NCBI GenBank assembly: GCA_963792405.1
Contig: CAWBVU010000002.1
Coordinates: 1-64,000, forward strand
Source: SZUA-442 sp963792405
GTDB taxonomy: Bacteria > Actinomycetota > Acidimicrobiia > Spongiisociales > UBA5794
DNA length: 64,000 nucleotides
Reading direction: 5' to 3'
Part shown: positions 1-9,633 of the stretch, in pieces
Position numbering within the stretch: the stretch's first letter is position 1
Layout of the letters: each line of letters opens with the position of its first letter
Translations under genes and position numbers: made by a program
The notes under the pieces: model-generated
What the model was told of the DNA's origin: nothing
The model's input: only the letters and a program-made list of their open reading frames with translations
Database searches by the model: none

Positions 1-565
1 GGGATAGCGCCACGGGATGAACGATGCCGGCAAGCCGCCAATCGCCCAACGCCGGCGTGAACGATCCGAACAGGAGTTGGGCGGCGACGGCGACCGCAAC
101 GAACCCGCAGGTGAAGAGGAGGGTCCCGATGATGATGCGCCGCATGTCGAGCATCTCGGCACAGACGTAGGTTCCAACGAGCAAGAGGCCGAGGGCCACC
201 GTCCGGCGGAAGGTCAGCTGCGGGTCGATCGCCCACAACGTGCTCGCGGCGATGACAAGGAGCAAGAGGCCGACGGGTACGGCGATGATGGGCTTGGGCT
301 TCGGCAGCCGCGGCCGTCCCGTTGCGAGTAATGCGACGGCGACCGTGGCGAAACCGAAGAGGGCGATCTGACGAAGCGCGCTCCCTGCTTCGACGGCCTC
401 GATGGTGTCGCCGAGGCTGACGTCGAAGATCTGCTGCGCGCTGTCGAGGTTGATACCGGCGAGTATCACGAACGTTGCGAGAATCGCCGTTCCCATCACG
501 GCTGTTCGCTTCTGGGATGAGCGCCGGTCGACGCCGGCCTGGCTCGACGTCATGAGCTCACGCAT
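1..565 (-). CDS. O-antigen polymerase/ligase-like membrane protein, N-terminal part (cut by window edge)
   Basis: Reading the minus strand from the ATG at 565 (a second in-frame ATG lies at 553) gives 188 codons that stay open to the window edge. The translation is strongly hydrophobic, with about five membrane segments. It contains the stretch LWAIDPQLTFRRTVALGLL and later DWRLAGIVHP. This layout, a Trp-rich segment before an Arg pair and later an RLxG-type turn, is that of the first half of Wzy/WaaL proteins, which join or ligate polysaccharide repeat units at the outer face of the membrane. Its start overlaps the end of the flippase gene by 8 nt, so both are probably translated from one exopolysaccharide mRNA. 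The conserved C-terminal loop is outside the window, so polymerase and ligase cannot be told apart. Confidence 0.7.
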   Translation of the reverse strand, partial: MRELMTSSQAGVDRRSSQKRTAVMGTAILATFVILAGINLDSAQQIFDVSLGDTIEAVEAGSALRQIALFGFATVAVALLATGRPRLPKPKPIIAVPVGLLLLVIAASTLWAIDPQLTFRRTVALGLLLVGTYVCAEMLDMRRIIIGTLLFTCGFVAVAVAAQLLFGSFTPALGDWRLAGIVHPVALS

Positions 566-1814
566 GGTGCGGTGCAGTCCTTCGGTTGAAGACGGAGGCC
601 CGCAGGAGCGTCGCGGCGATGTTGGACGCGATCAAGCCACACGCGGCGCCGATCACACCGTACGCATACGCCAAACCCACGCCAAGGGTGAGCATCAACC
701 CCAGTGCGACGAGGTTGACGGTGAAGTCGTCCTTGGCGCGATCCAGGGCGAACAGACCCCGTGAGTACGAGAACGCGACCGACGAGATGAGCATGTTGAG
801 CATCAGGAGGGCAACGAGGTCTCCGTTGCCCGCAAAGGGTTCGCCATAGACGAGGGTCACGATGACCCCCCCGAACACGGCGACGATCGCAGCAAAGGGC
901 CCGATCGCCATCGCGAGAACGGTGACCCCGTCACGCACTGATGCGCGGAGTCCCGATGGCCCTCCAGCGGCGTAGTCGCTCGATATGCGTGGTCCGAGGT
1001 AGTTCTGAAGGCCGAGCAGCAGCGGATTCCCGAGGGCGACGACTCCGAGACCGGCGCCCCAGATCCCAGCAGCAGCAGAACCATGGAAGGCCACCAGCAA
1101 CCACGGGTATGTGTACATGGCGAGGGCCCACACGAGGCCGCTCATCAGTGGCCACTTCCCGAACCGGAGGTTCGTGGCGATGTCGCGCCGAACCCTGACG
1201 CGCTCGATGTCGATGGCGTGCCGATTCACCACGATCCATCCGAGGGACACGACACCCGCGACGGTGCCGATTACGAGAAACGCCCTGAGGACGGTGATGA
1301 CGTCGAGTGCGACGAGGAGGAGCAGGATGCTCAGCTGCAGCACGGTCACGAGCGAGTCGATGACGAGAGCAGCCCGAGGTTGAAGGTGAGCAAAGCAGAC
1401 TCGCCTGATGAAGTCCCTGAGAAGGACGAACCCGATGCTGAAGGTCAGAGCGAGGGTGACGCTCGAGATGTCAGATCCGCCGCCGAGGATGTGTGAGGCG
1501 AGCGTGATCCCAGCCAGGACGAGCGTCACCGATGCCGACAGCACGACTTGGCTCACCAAGGTGCTCCCGAGGTAGCCGGCCCTGTCCACGTCGGGGAGCT
1601 GTGGGCGGAAGACCATGTAGGGCGTCGTGGTGATCGATGTCTGCAGGTCCAGCATGAGGATGATGACCGTGAGGCCGAGGAGATACAGGCCGAAACCCTC
1701 TGGGAGGAGCGCGCGGGCGAGGACCACGCCGGTGAGGAAGTTGGCCACGCTCGTGATCGCTTGGTCGACGACGGCAACCATGCCCGGGCGTGCGATCGCG
1801 CGAATCGACTGCAT
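558..1814 (-). CDS. Wzx-type polysaccharide flippase (MOP superfamily)
   Basis: A hydrophobic protein of about 418 residues with 12 or more membrane segments. It opens with a VVDQAITSVANFLTGVVLARAL-like segment typical of the polysaccharide transporter branch of the MOP exporters, and ends in a basic cytoplasmic tail. Proteins of this type flip undecaprenyl-linked repeat units to the outer face of the membrane. The downstream overlap with a Wzy-like gene and the upstream Wzc-like gene support this role. The start is uncertain. ATG at 1814 sits just before the first conserved segment, but in-frame GTG codons at 1826, 1829 and 1925 are possible and would add a soluble N-terminal tail. Confidence 0.82.
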   Translation of the reverse strand: MQSIRAIARPGMVAVVDQAITSVANFLTGVVLARALLPEGFGLYLLGLTVIILMLDLQTSITTTPYMVFRPQLPDVDRAGYLGSTLVSQVVLSASVTLVLAGITLASHILGGGSDISSVTLALTFSIGFVLLRDFIRRVCFAHLQPRAALVIDSLVTVLQLSILLLLVALDVITVLRAFLVIGTVAGVVSLGWIVVNRHAIDIERVRVRRDIATNLRFGKWPLMSGLVWALAMYTYPWLLVAFHGSAAAGIWGAGLGVVALGNPLLLGLQNYLGPRISSDYAAGGPSGLRASVRDGVTVLAMAIGPFAAIVAVFGGVIVTLVYGEPFAGNGDLVALLMLNMLISSVAFSYSRGLFALDRAKDDFTVNLVALGLMLTLGVGLAYAYGVIGAACGLIASNIAATLLRASVFNRRTAPHHA

Positions 1815-1959
1815 GCTCTGCGTCACCACGGCACCGTACCGATCATGCCGCGTGCCATGGCGGGGTCCCCCGTCTCGGGATGGAGATGAGCTCGATGGCT
1901 GTAGAGGCCGGGCCTCCGTCGCCACTCGTTGCGGTGGGACTCGGGGTCATCGACATGAT

Positions 1960-3588
1960 CTACGGAGCGACGTCGGGCGCCGACTCCGCATGCGTCTCCG
2001 ATCGCTTCGTGCCGCCCCCGTTGGTCGAGGGATCGGATGCGATGTAGCCGTATGCGAGGCCGCCGTACCCGAATCCCGATTCCGCCCAGGATGCTCCGTT
2101 GTAGACATAGCCGAGCAGTTTCGCCCCACTCAGATCCAGCTGGTTCCGTGCAGCCTGCAACTCAGCGAGTGGCGTTCCCGGACGCACCACCAGGATCACG
2201 CCATCCGCCATTTCCGCGAGATCGACCGTTTCGGCGACCGCGAGCAGAGGAGGAGCGTCGATGACGACGAGATCTCGACCCTCGGTGAGACGCGGCAGCG
2301 CCCTTCGGAACCGCGGTGATCGCAGGTACGACATGGACTCGTCCGTCTTCTCCCCGGTGGGAACGACCAGGACCGATGTGCCAGGCAGGCTCCATGTGTG
2401 GATGTGCTGATGGGCGGCATCCTCGTTCTCGACCAGGTCGGAGAGCCCGCTCTGCCAGATCATCTTGGCGAGGCGAGTGAGCCCTCGCGTCCTCTGATCG
2501 GCGTCGATGAGCAGGGGATGGCTGTCGTTGGAGGAGGCTGCGATCGCGAGGTTGGCCGCAGTGGTGGTCTTTCCATCCCCGACGCCCGTCGAGGTGACCA
2601 CGACGACGCTACCTCCGATCCGATCGAGGGCGAACCGAACGAACGAAGCAAGGAACTGGTAGGCCTCGGCGGGTTGCGACATCGGTTCGAGGGCGGCGGG
2701 TAGCTCCGTGTGCACCTTCGCCGCAGTGAAGTCGGGTATCACCCCCAGCAACGGAGCCGACAGGATCGCTGCAGGTTCGGCGCGGTCGTCGACGTGCGTC
2801 TTCCTGTCGCCGCGCCACCACGCGAGGCTGGCGGCGGCGAAGAAGCCAAGGACACCCGCGATGGCCGCGTTCCGAAGTGGCTTGGGTTGGATGGGCGACT
2901 GTGGCTCGTCTGGCGGGACGTAGACCTGCACACCCGAGCCATAGAGGGTGGCGTTGGTGGTGAGGGCGTCGATCCTGCTCTCGAGGGAGATCAGCTGGCT
3001 GACGGCAGCATCACGCTGTGCTTGGAGAACCGCATCCTCGCCATCGTCCTCGATCCTGGCATCGAGGTCAGCGATGCGTGCACGGGTTTCGGTCTCGGCG
3101 GCTTGCAGTGTTGCGATCGCGACGGCGACCCTGCTCTCGATCGAGTCCTGCACCACGATCTCGTAGGCCTCCACGAGGGCATCCACGAGTGCCACGGCCC
3201 CCTGAGCCGTCGGCTGGGTGGCGCGCACGGTGACCTTGTCGCGGTCCGGAGCGGGAGTCACCGTCGTGTTCCGTTGGACCTGGCGGGTCGTGAGCTCGCC
3301 TCCGAGGAGGATCGAAGCTTGCTCGGCGACTTGTGGGGAGCTCATGACGTCTGCCTGATTGCGTACATACCGACTCGGATCGAGCACGAGGCCGATGTCC
3401 TCGGCGATCCCCCCCGAGGTCCGGGGATCGCTGAGGAGCACATCGCCCTCCGCCGCGTAGATCGTCGGCTGCATCTGGGACAAGCCGTATGCCGCTCCGG
3501 TCGAGAGGACGACCACGATCGCGATCAACACCTTGTGCTTCCACAACAGTCCAAGGACGCCCGTGCTGGGGCGCGTGCCGTTCTCCAT
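1960..3588 (-). CDS. Wzc-like polysaccharide co-polymerase with BY-kinase ATPase domain
   Basis: This 542-residue protein fuses a Wzz chain-length domain to a bacterial tyrosine kinase. A first membrane helix lies near residues 19-36 and a second near 241-258, with a periplasmic coiled-coil-like stretch between them (about 150-210). The cytoplasmic part has a Walker A motif GVGDGKTT near 335-342, the Walker A' motif LLIDADQ near 359-365 and a Walker B motif DLVVIDAPP. The C-terminus is rich in Tyr (GFGYGGLAYGYIA), as expected for an autophosphorylated cluster. It would set chain length and control export of the polysaccharide made by the neighbouring Wzx and Wzy proteins. It starts with ATG at 3588. 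Confidence 0.9.
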   Translation of the reverse strand: MENGTRPSTGVLGLLWKHKVLIAIVVVLSTGAAYGLSQMQPTIYAAEGDVLLSDPRTSGGIAEDIGLVLDPSRYVRNQADVMSSPQVAEQASILLGGELTTRQVQRNTTVTPAPDRDKVTVRATQPTAQGAVALVDALVEAYEIVVQDSIESRVAVAIATLQAAETETRARIADLDARIEDDGEDAVLQAQRDAAVSQLISLESRIDALTTNATLYGSGVQVYVPPDEPQSPIQPKPLRNAAIAGVLGFFAAASLAWWRGDRKTHVDDRAEPAAILSAPLLGVIPDFTAAKVHTELPAALEPMSQPAEAYQFLASFVRFALDRIGGSVVVVTSTGVGDGKTTTAANLAIAASSNDSHPLLIDADQRTRGLTRLAKMIWQSGLSDLVENEDAAHQHIHTWSLPGTSVLVVPTGEKTDESMSYLRSPRFRRALPRLTEGRDLVVIDAPPLLAVAETVDLAEMADGVILVVRPGTPLAELQAARNQLDLSGAKLLGYVYNGASWAESGFGYGGLAYGYIASDPSTNGGGTKRSETHAESAPDVAP

Positions 3589-3624
3589 GGTCCGATCCTA
3601 CGGCGGGGCGCCGGACTTGACGAC

Positions 3625-4518
3625 TCAGCGACGCTCTCGGAGCCGTTCCCGGAGCATCGAGCTGTGCTCGATGTCGAATTTCCGCGCGAACATTGCCGGC
3701 GACTGGACGATGGCGTCGAAGTCTGACTCGTCCAGGTTGGCGGGAATATTGCCGTTGCGAAATGTCCAGTCGATGTAGCGCAGGTTTTCCCCCGTGATCC
3801 GGTCTGCGAGGTAGGAGTTCGCGATCAGCGTCTGGAACAGGATCTCGTCCGGGCAGAAGGTGGACCTGAGGTGCAGCTCGACGGACGGGTGGTCGTCGAG
3901 GTACTGCAAGACGTGGTCGACGGAGCTCTCGGTCAACGACCAGAAGGCAGAGCCGCCGTAGTACTCGCTGAAGTCGCCCGGGAGCGGACGACGAAGACCG
4001 AGCAGGCGCTGCACGTCCACCAGTCCGTTGACGATCATCCTGTTCACGGGAGCCGCGAGGATGCGTCTTCGGACGTTGATCCGGTCGTGGAGGTGGTAGT
4101 ACTGCAACCGACTGAGCCCACCTCCCTCCCACCGTTCTGTGGGCAGCCGGAAGCACTCGATGTGCTCTCTGCCCGGCTCGGCTTCGAAGGCCTCGAGTAT
4201 CTGGGCGATCGGTCTGGTTGGGAAACACTGTCCGGATAGGAGGTGGTAGTAGACGTAGCTCCCGGAACCACGGGCGGTCCTGAGGAGACGCAACTCCACG
4301 GCCAGAGTTGAGTAACCGCCCCAGGAGACGGCCGACCTCGGCCCGATCATCGTCACGCAATCGGGCTTCGCAAGGGACGGAAGCAGATCGGCCGGTGTGA
4401 AGGGGGCCTTGAAATCGACGTGGACGAAGACATGTGTTCGTGGTGTCGCCACGGCGTCGATCAAGTCCCTGAGCAGCGCCGGGCTGCGGTGCGCAGCGAT
4501 CAGGATGGCGTGCTTCAT
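3625..4518 (-). CDS. Core-2/I-branching-type glycosyltransferase (GT14-like)
   Basis: A soluble 297-residue protein beginning MKHAILIAAHRSP. It carries landmarks of the beta-1,6-GlcNAc/xylosyltransferase fold of family GT14: an early FVHVDFKAPF segment, the AVSWGGYSTLAVELRLL block, YYGGSAFWSLT in the middle and PDEILFQTL near the acceptor site. In bacteria such enzymes add branches to exopolysaccharide or cell-surface glycans. It is the first gene of the minus-strand polysaccharide cluster, 36 nt upstream of the wzc-like gene. Donor and acceptor sugars cannot be read from the sequence. Confidence 0.85.
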   Translation of the reverse strand: MKHAILIAAHRSPALLRDLIDAVATPRTHVFVHVDFKAPFTPADLLPSLAKPDCVTMIGPRSAVSWGGYSTLAVELRLLRTARGSGSYVYYHLLSGQCFPTRPIAQILEAFEAEPGREHIECFRLPTERWEGGGLSRLQYYHLHDRINVRRRILAAPVNRMIVNGLVDVQRLLGLRRPLPGDFSEYYGGSAFWSLTESSVDHVLQYLDDHPSVELHLRSTFCPDEILFQTLIANSYLADRITGENLRYIDWTFRNGNIPANLDESDFDAIVQSPAMFARKFDIEHSSMLRERLRERR

Positions 4519-4723
4519 GTCGCCATCACCATGTGTCGTCCCTCCACTTCGGAGACGTCCATCACGGTAGTGTGACCGTGAGGCGCGGGATGGCCGCTCT
4601 CGCTGGTCGACGATTCCTGAGGGAGCAGGACGAAACCCGCTCGCCGGATTCGAACCCGATCTCCCAATGGATGGGGACTCGTGTCGGTCCCGCGCGCCAC
4701 GGACGTTGCGGCAGGCGTGTGGG

Positions 4724-4798
4724 TGGGCCCACCTGGATTTGAACCAGGGACCTCATCCTTATCAGGGATGCGCTCTAACCGAGCTGAGCTATGGGCCC
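4724..4798 (-). tRNA. tRNA-Ile (GAT)
   Basis: A complete 75-nt cloverleaf on the minus strand: acceptor GGGCCCA paired with TGGGCCC, D arm GCTC/GAGC, anticodon arm CATCC-CTGATAA-GGATG, T arm CCTGG-TTCAAAT-CCAGG and discriminator A. The anticodon is GAT. CCA is not encoded. Confidence 0.97.
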
Positions 4799-4907
4799 GA
4801 ACGAAGTCGGAAGGTTACCAAGCCGGACGTCGAAACGGAATGCGGCGTATCCGCCTCCCGGCATCCCTCGGCGGTACGATGCCGTGCAGTCTGCGGAGGG
4901 AGCGAGC

Positions 4908-5366
4908 GTGTACAAGTGGATCCTGCTCGGCCACGCCATCGGAGGGGGAACGCTGTTCGGCGCCCATGTCTACCTCGAGGGCCTCACGGCACAGGCGAAC
5001 CGCTCGGCCGACACCTCGACCTACATGACCGTGATGCTGCGCGCCACCAACGCCGCGGACCGCCTCCTCGGCATCGCGAGCATCGTCACCGTCGTGTTCG
5101 GCGTGTGGCTCGTCGTCGACACGGCCTACGACTGGGGCGACCTCTTCGTCACGATCGGGATGTCGGCGTGGCTGCTCGCCTTCGCCGTCACCTTGTTCCT
5201 CCTCAATCCCCGCACGAGGGAGATCAAGGCCGCCGTCGCCGAGGGAGGGATCACCGACGAGGTGGCGGTGACGGGGATGAAGTCGCTGGTCAACATCATC
5301 CATCTCCAGTCGCTGCTCGTGGCGGTCGCCTTCATCGTCATGGTCATCAAGCCCGGCATCCTCTGA
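4908..5366 (+). CDS. DUF2269-like integral membrane protein
   Basis: A 152-residue membrane protein starting at GTG 4908 (VYKWILLGHAIGGGTLFGAH), preceded by a GGAGGGAG ribosome-binding site. An upstream ATG at 4791 is rejected because it lies inside tRNA-Ile. Four membrane helices are visible, with a conserved His in the first (LGHAIGGGTLFGAH) and an Asn-Ile-Ile-His motif before the last. The pattern fits the DUF2269 family of predicted integral membrane proteins. Function is unknown, and heme or electron-transfer roles are speculation. Confidence 0.8.
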   Translation: MYKWILLGHAIGGGTLFGAHVYLEGLTAQANRSADTSTYMTVMLRATNAADRLLGIASIVTVVFGVWLVVDTAYDWGDLFVTIGMSAWLLAFAVTLFLLNPRTREIKAAVAEGGITDEVAVTGMKSLVNIIHLQSLLVAVAFIVMVIKPGIL

Positions 5367-5442
5367 GTCCGTATCCCCATCCACGCGGTGCCCGGTTCCC
5401 GGGACGGGTGTGGGTGATGGCGCTCTACACTCCCTCTCCCGC

Positions 5443-5515
5443 GGGGACGTAGCTCAGTTGGCAGAGCACCTGGTTTGCAACCAGGGGGTCGTCGGTTCAA
5501 GTCCGATCGTCTCCA
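5443..5515 (+). tRNA. tRNA-Ala (TGC)
   Basis: A 73-nt cloverleaf with acceptor GGGGACG/CGTCTCC and anticodon loop TTTGCAA (anticodon TGC). It has the G3:U70 wobble pair that identifies alanine tRNAs, and discriminator A. CCA is not encoded. The thiolase start codon follows after 21 nt, so the two may share a transcript. Confidence 0.97.
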
Positions 5516-5536
5516 CTGCCGAACGAGGAGTGCCGG

Positions 5537-6694
5537 ATGCCCGAGGCCGTGATCATCGATGCGGTGCGCACACCGCTCGGCAAGCGCAACGGGGCGCTGT
5601 CCGACTGGCATCCCGCCGACCTCGCCGCGGAGACCCTCAAAGCCCTCGCCGAACGGTCGTCGCTCGATCCCGCCCTCGTCGACGACGTGATCATGGGCTG
5701 CGTGTCCCAGGTCGGTGACCAGACCTACAACGTCGGACGCAACGCGGTCCTCGGAGCGGGATGGCCGGAGTCGGTGCCCGGCGTGACGATCGATCGGCAG
5801 TGTGGGTCGTCCCAGCAATCCGTCCACTTCGCGGCCCAGGGGGTCATGGCGGGCGCGTACGACGTGGTTGTGGCGGCCGGCGTCGAGTCGATGACGCGTG
5901 TGCCGATGGGGTCCTCGATGATGGGCGGTCAGCCATTCGGAGAGCGGATGCGCGAGCGCTACCAGGACAACCTCATCCCCCAGGGCCTGTCGGCGGAGAT
6001 CATCGCCGAGCGGTGGGGGATCACACGCGAGGAGCTCGACGGGATCGGGTTCGATTCGCAGATGCGAGCCGTGCGGGCCACCGAGGAGGGCAGGTTCCTC
6101 AACGAGATCGTCCCGATCGAGGTCAAGGCCGAGGGCGTCGTCACCACGGTCACGACCGACGAGGGCCTCCGTCCGACCACGACGCTCGAGTCCCTCGCCG
6201 GCCTCCGGCCCGCCTTCAAGGAGGACGGTGTCGTCACGGCGGGCAACTCCTCCCAGATCACGGACGGAGCCGCCGCGATCCTCATCATGTCGAGGGACAA
6301 GGCGGACGAATTGGGACTCACCCCCAGGGCGCGCTTCGTGTCATTCTCCCTTGCGGGCACGGACCCCGTCTCGATGCTGACCGGGCCGATCCCCGCCACG
6401 CAGAAGGCGCTCGCCAAGGCGGGGCTGGCCGTCGAGGACATCGACCTGTTCGAGGTGAACGAGGCCTTTGCCGCCGTGATCGGCGCCTGGCTCCGCGAGA
6501 CCGGCGCCGACTGGGACAAGGTGAACGTCAACGGCGGTGCCATCGCGCTCGGGCATCCCCTCGGCGCCAGCGGTGCCCGACTGATGACCACCCTCCTCAA
6601 CGAGCTCGAGCGCTCCGGTGGACGCTACGGGCTCCAGACGATGTGCGAAGGGGGAGGGCTCGCGAACGGCACCATCATCGAGTCACTCGCATGA
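5537..6694 (+). CDS. Acetyl-CoA C-acyltransferase (thiolase)
   Basis: A 385-residue thiolase that condenses two acyl-CoA units or splits 3-ketoacyl-CoA in fatty-acid metabolism. The nucleophilic Cys lies in DRQCGSSQQS near residue 90. The general-base His is in GGAIALGHPLGASGAR near 337, and the second catalytic Cys is in MCEGGGLANG near the C-terminus. The NEAFAAV motif is also present. Length is normal. ATG at 5537 follows GAGGAG at a good distance. The stop overlaps the next small gene (ATGA). Biosynthetic and degradative roles cannot be separated from sequence alone. Confidence 0.95.
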   Translation: MPEAVIIDAVRTPLGKRNGALSDWHPADLAAETLKALAERSSLDPALVDDVIMGCVSQVGDQTYNVGRNAVLGAGWPESVPGVTIDRQCGSSQQSVHFAAQGVMAGAYDVVVAAGVESMTRVPMGSSMMGGQPFGERMRERYQDNLIPQGLSAEIIAERWGITREELDGIGFDSQMRAVRATEEGRFLNEIVPIEVKAEGVVTTVTTDEGLRPTTTLESLAGLRPAFKEDGVVTAGNSSQITDGAAAILIMSRDKADELGLTPRARFVSFSLAGTDPVSMLTGPIPATQKALAKAGLAVEDIDLFEVNEAFAAVIGAWLRETGADWDKVNVNGGAIALGHPLGASGARLMTTLLNELERSGGRYGLQTMCEGGGLANGTIIESLA

Positions 6695-6921
6695 CCGTCG
6701 CGATCGCCTTTGCCCTCGCTGCGGGGATCCTCGCCTTCACGATCTGGAGCATTCGCTTCATCGCATCGGGCCCGCCACCCGATCCCGAGGTCGACGACGT
6801 CCACGAGGTCGACGTCCCGTTCTACTGCACCGTGTGTGGGCTCAGCCTCACCATCACCCAGGCCCACGATGGCGACATCACGCCACCCAAGCACTGCCGC
6901 GAGGAGATGATCCGGGTCTAG
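6691..6921 (+). CDS. Small membrane-anchored protein with Cys/His metal-binding motif
   Basis: A 76-residue protein translationally coupled to the thiolase by an ATGA overlap. One membrane helix (residues 2-24) is followed by an acidic linker and then FYCTVCGLSL...PPKHCREEM. A CxxC pair and a later HC pair look like a small zinc ribbon. I do not recognise the family. The overlap and intact motif argue that it is a real gene and not a chance reading frame. Confidence 0.7.
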   Translation: MTVAIAFALAAGILAFTIWSIRFIASGPPPDPEVDDVHEVDVPFYCTVCGLSLTITQAHDGDITPPKHCREEMIRV

Positions 6922-6946
6922 TGGGGCAGCGGTGTCGAAGTCGCCG

Positions 6947-7201
6947 CTATCGGTAGTTCATCGTCATGGCGAAGCCGATGCCGATGCCGGCGAGGCCCGT
7001 GATCAGGTAGGTGTTGCTCGTGCCGCCCGGGAGGATGCCGGTGTAGTTGAGCAGGATGAGCACGAGGCCGACCCCCATGAGGCCGAACATCGTCACGACG
7101 TACCAGATGGGCGACGGGCCCTTCGTGTCGGTCGCGGTGGGCTTGTGCGACGGAGGGGTGGGGCGCTTGTTGGCCTTCTTGCGGCCTTTCGACTTCGGCA
7201 T
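6947..7201 (-). CDS. crgA: Cell division protein CrgA
   Basis: An 84-residue protein with a Lys/Arg-rich N-terminus (MPKSKGRKKANKR), then IWYVVTMFGLMGVGLVLILLNY and a second helix ending in FAMTMNYR. Two membrane helices and the PxWYxxxMFGLM-type motif are the CrgA (formerly UPF0233) signature. In actinobacteria CrgA bridges FtsZ, FtsQ and penicillin-binding proteins at the septum. Its place beside the pstP-rodA-pbpA-pknB cluster matches other Actinomycetota. Confidence 0.93.
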   Translation of the reverse strand: MPKSKGRKKANKRPTPPSHKPTATDTKGPSPIWYVVTMFGLMGVGLVLILLNYTGILPGGTSNTYLITGLAGIGIGFAMTMNYR

Positions 7202-7293
7202 GGCGACAAGGCTAGCGTCCGTGAGGGCTTGCGCCCGGCGGGCGCGAGCGTCCTCGGGTGCATTTCGGGTCCGGGGGTACCCTGCAGCGCACG

Positions 7294-8073
7294 ATGACCG
7301 ATCTCACTGGCGACGCCACGGCCTCGACACCGTCCGCTCGACCCCGCGATACGGTGGTCCGCTCGGTGAGGGCACTGGGATGGACCGCCGTCGGGATCGG
7401 ATTGTTCCTGCTGGGATTCGTCGCACATCAGTTGTTCGTGACCACGTGGTTCGCCCAGCAGAACAACGCCGAGCTCTTCGCGGAGGCGGAGAGCTACTTC
7501 TCCCAGGTTCGGGTCGAGGAGATCACGAATCTGGGCCCACCGGGGTCCGGTACCGACGACCCGACGATCGACCCCTCGCCGACGGCCCCTTCCGGTGGGG
7601 AATCCGCAGGCGACCCGACACTCCTCGTCGAGCCGACGCCGCCGGACCATGAGCCGTTCGCGATCATCCGCATCCCCACCATCGAGCGACTCGCCTCGGG
7701 ATGGGCCGTCGTACGCGGCGTTTCGGTCACCGACCTGCGCAACGGCGCAGGGCACATGCCCATGACCCCCCTCCCCGGCCAGCCGGGCAACGCCGTCATC
7801 TCGGGTCACAGGACCACCTACGGCGCACCCTTCCACGAGCTCGACCAACTCGTGCCGGGCGACCGTATCGAGGTCGAGACGGCGATCGGCATCCACATCT
7901 ACGAGGTCAGGGAGTCCCTGATCGTCAAGCCGACCGACGTCTGGGTCACGGAGGAACGCCCCGGCGCATGGCTGACCCTGACGACCTGCCATCCCAAGTA
8001 CAGCTCCCGTCAGCGACTGGTCGTGTTCGCCGAGCTCGTCGACGGCCCCAACGCACGGGCTATCTTCGGCTGA
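7294..8073 (+). CDS. Class E sortase
   Basis: A 259-residue membrane-anchored transpeptidase. One helix lies near residues 27-50, followed by a low-complexity Pro/Thr stalk (about 85-120) and the sortase barrel. The catalytic His is in ISGHRTTYGAPFH, the catalytic Cys in LTLTTCHPKYS and the catalytic Arg in SRQRLVV. These are the class E/D landmarks of high-GC actinobacteria. It would attach surface proteins to the peptidoglycan. ATG at 7294 was chosen over an upstream codon at 7258 because the membrane segment then has a normal cytoplasmic leader. Its stop overlaps the next small gene. Confidence 0.93.
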   Translation: MTDLTGDATASTPSARPRDTVVRSVRALGWTAVGIGLFLLGFVAHQLFVTTWFAQQNNAELFAEAESYFSQVRVEEITNLGPPGSGTDDPTIDPSPTAPSGGESAGDPTLLVEPTPPDHEPFAIIRIPTIERLASGWAVVRGVSVTDLRNGAGHMPMTPLPGQPGNAVISGHRTTYGAPFHELDQLVPGDRIEVETAIGIHIYEVRESLIVKPTDVWVTEERPGAWLTLTTCHPKYSSRQRLVVFAELVDGPNARAIFG

Positions 8074-8221
8074 TGAAGCGAGCCTTCCTCGCCCTCCCCG
8101 GCCCGGTGCCCGTCAAGGGCTTCCTCGCGTGCGTGCTCGTGGTCCTGGCCCTGATCGCACTGCTCTTCGTCTACGACTGGATGGGCAAGGCCCTCCTCGA
8201 CTCGGGAGGGGGCATCGGGTG

Positions 8222-8222
<1 letters not shown>
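8073..8222 (+). CDS. 49-residue single-pass membrane protein between sortase and trpG
   Basis: A short protein (MKRAFLALPGPVPVKGF..., one helix near residues 17-38) whose ATG overlaps the sortase stop (TGATG) and whose TGA overlaps the trpG ATG. Coupling on both sides supports translation. I do not recognise the family. Similar tiny membrane proteins beside class E sortases are known in actinobacteria, but I cannot assign a role. Confidence 0.6.
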
Positions 8223-8808
<586 letters not shown>

Positions 8809-8830
<22 letters not shown>

Positions 8831-9633
8831 GAAGGTTCGTCGGGCAGCAGGCCCTCGGCGACGAGTCGTCCCAGCGCCGTCTCGACCTCTTCCGCTGACC
8901 TGCCGAGGGTGAGTCCGGCCTCGAGCGGATCGGTGCCCGTGGCGTGGGCGCGCACGAGGGCCCCACGCAGTTGGCGGTTCGATCCCTCGAATCGCCCCTG
9001 CCGCCTCGGAGGCTCGTAGACGTTCGGATCGGCGCACCACGACCGCACCGGACATCGGTCGCATCGCGGGGACCTCGGGCGACACGTGGTCGCGCCGAGG
9101 TCCATCACGGCCTGATTCCATTCACCGGCAGGCGATCCCACCCATGCTGCGGCGACGGTGCGAAGTGGGGCACCCGAAAGTGGCTCACCCGCCCACCGGC
9201 TCAGCACCCTCCTGAGGTTCGTGTCGACCGCAGCGACATGCTCACCGAATCCGATCGATGCGATCGCGGCAGCCGTGTAGGGCCCCACGCCGGGGAGGCG
9301 AACGAGGTCCTCAGCGGTCGTCGGCCAGCCGTCCAACGTGATGGTGCGGGCTGCCTCGTGGAGGCGCACCGCCCTGGCGTTGTAGCCGAGACCTGACCAC
9401 TCCGCGACCACGTCGGACCGTGGGGCCGAGGCGAGCGCCTCGACTGTCGGCCACCGCTCCATGAAGGCCACATAGCGAGGGATGACCCTATCGACCTGGG
9501 TCTGCTGGAGCATCGCCTCGGAGACCAGCGTGCCATAGGGCGAGGGAGCCGATCGCCACGGAAGGTCCCTCCGGTGATCTGCGTACCACCGCATGAGGGC
9601 GCGATTGCGGTCGGTTGTCGCCGCCCCACTCAC
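8809..9633 (-). CDS. mutY: A/G-specific adenine glycosylase (short form)
   Basis: A 274-residue DNA repair glycosylase that removes adenine mispaired with 8-oxoguanine. The N-terminal WYADHRRDLPWR motif, the helix-hairpin-helix LVRLPGVGPYTAAAIAS and the catalytic Asp in VAAVDTNLRRV are present. The 4Fe-4S loop CRPRSPRCDRCPVRSWC has the C-x6-C-x2-C-x5-C spacing. It is shorter than the roughly 350 residues of E. coli MutY. No NUDIX-like C-terminal domain follows the cluster, only a short basic tail and a helical segment. The GTG start overlaps the pknB stop (GTGA). Confidence 0.93.
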
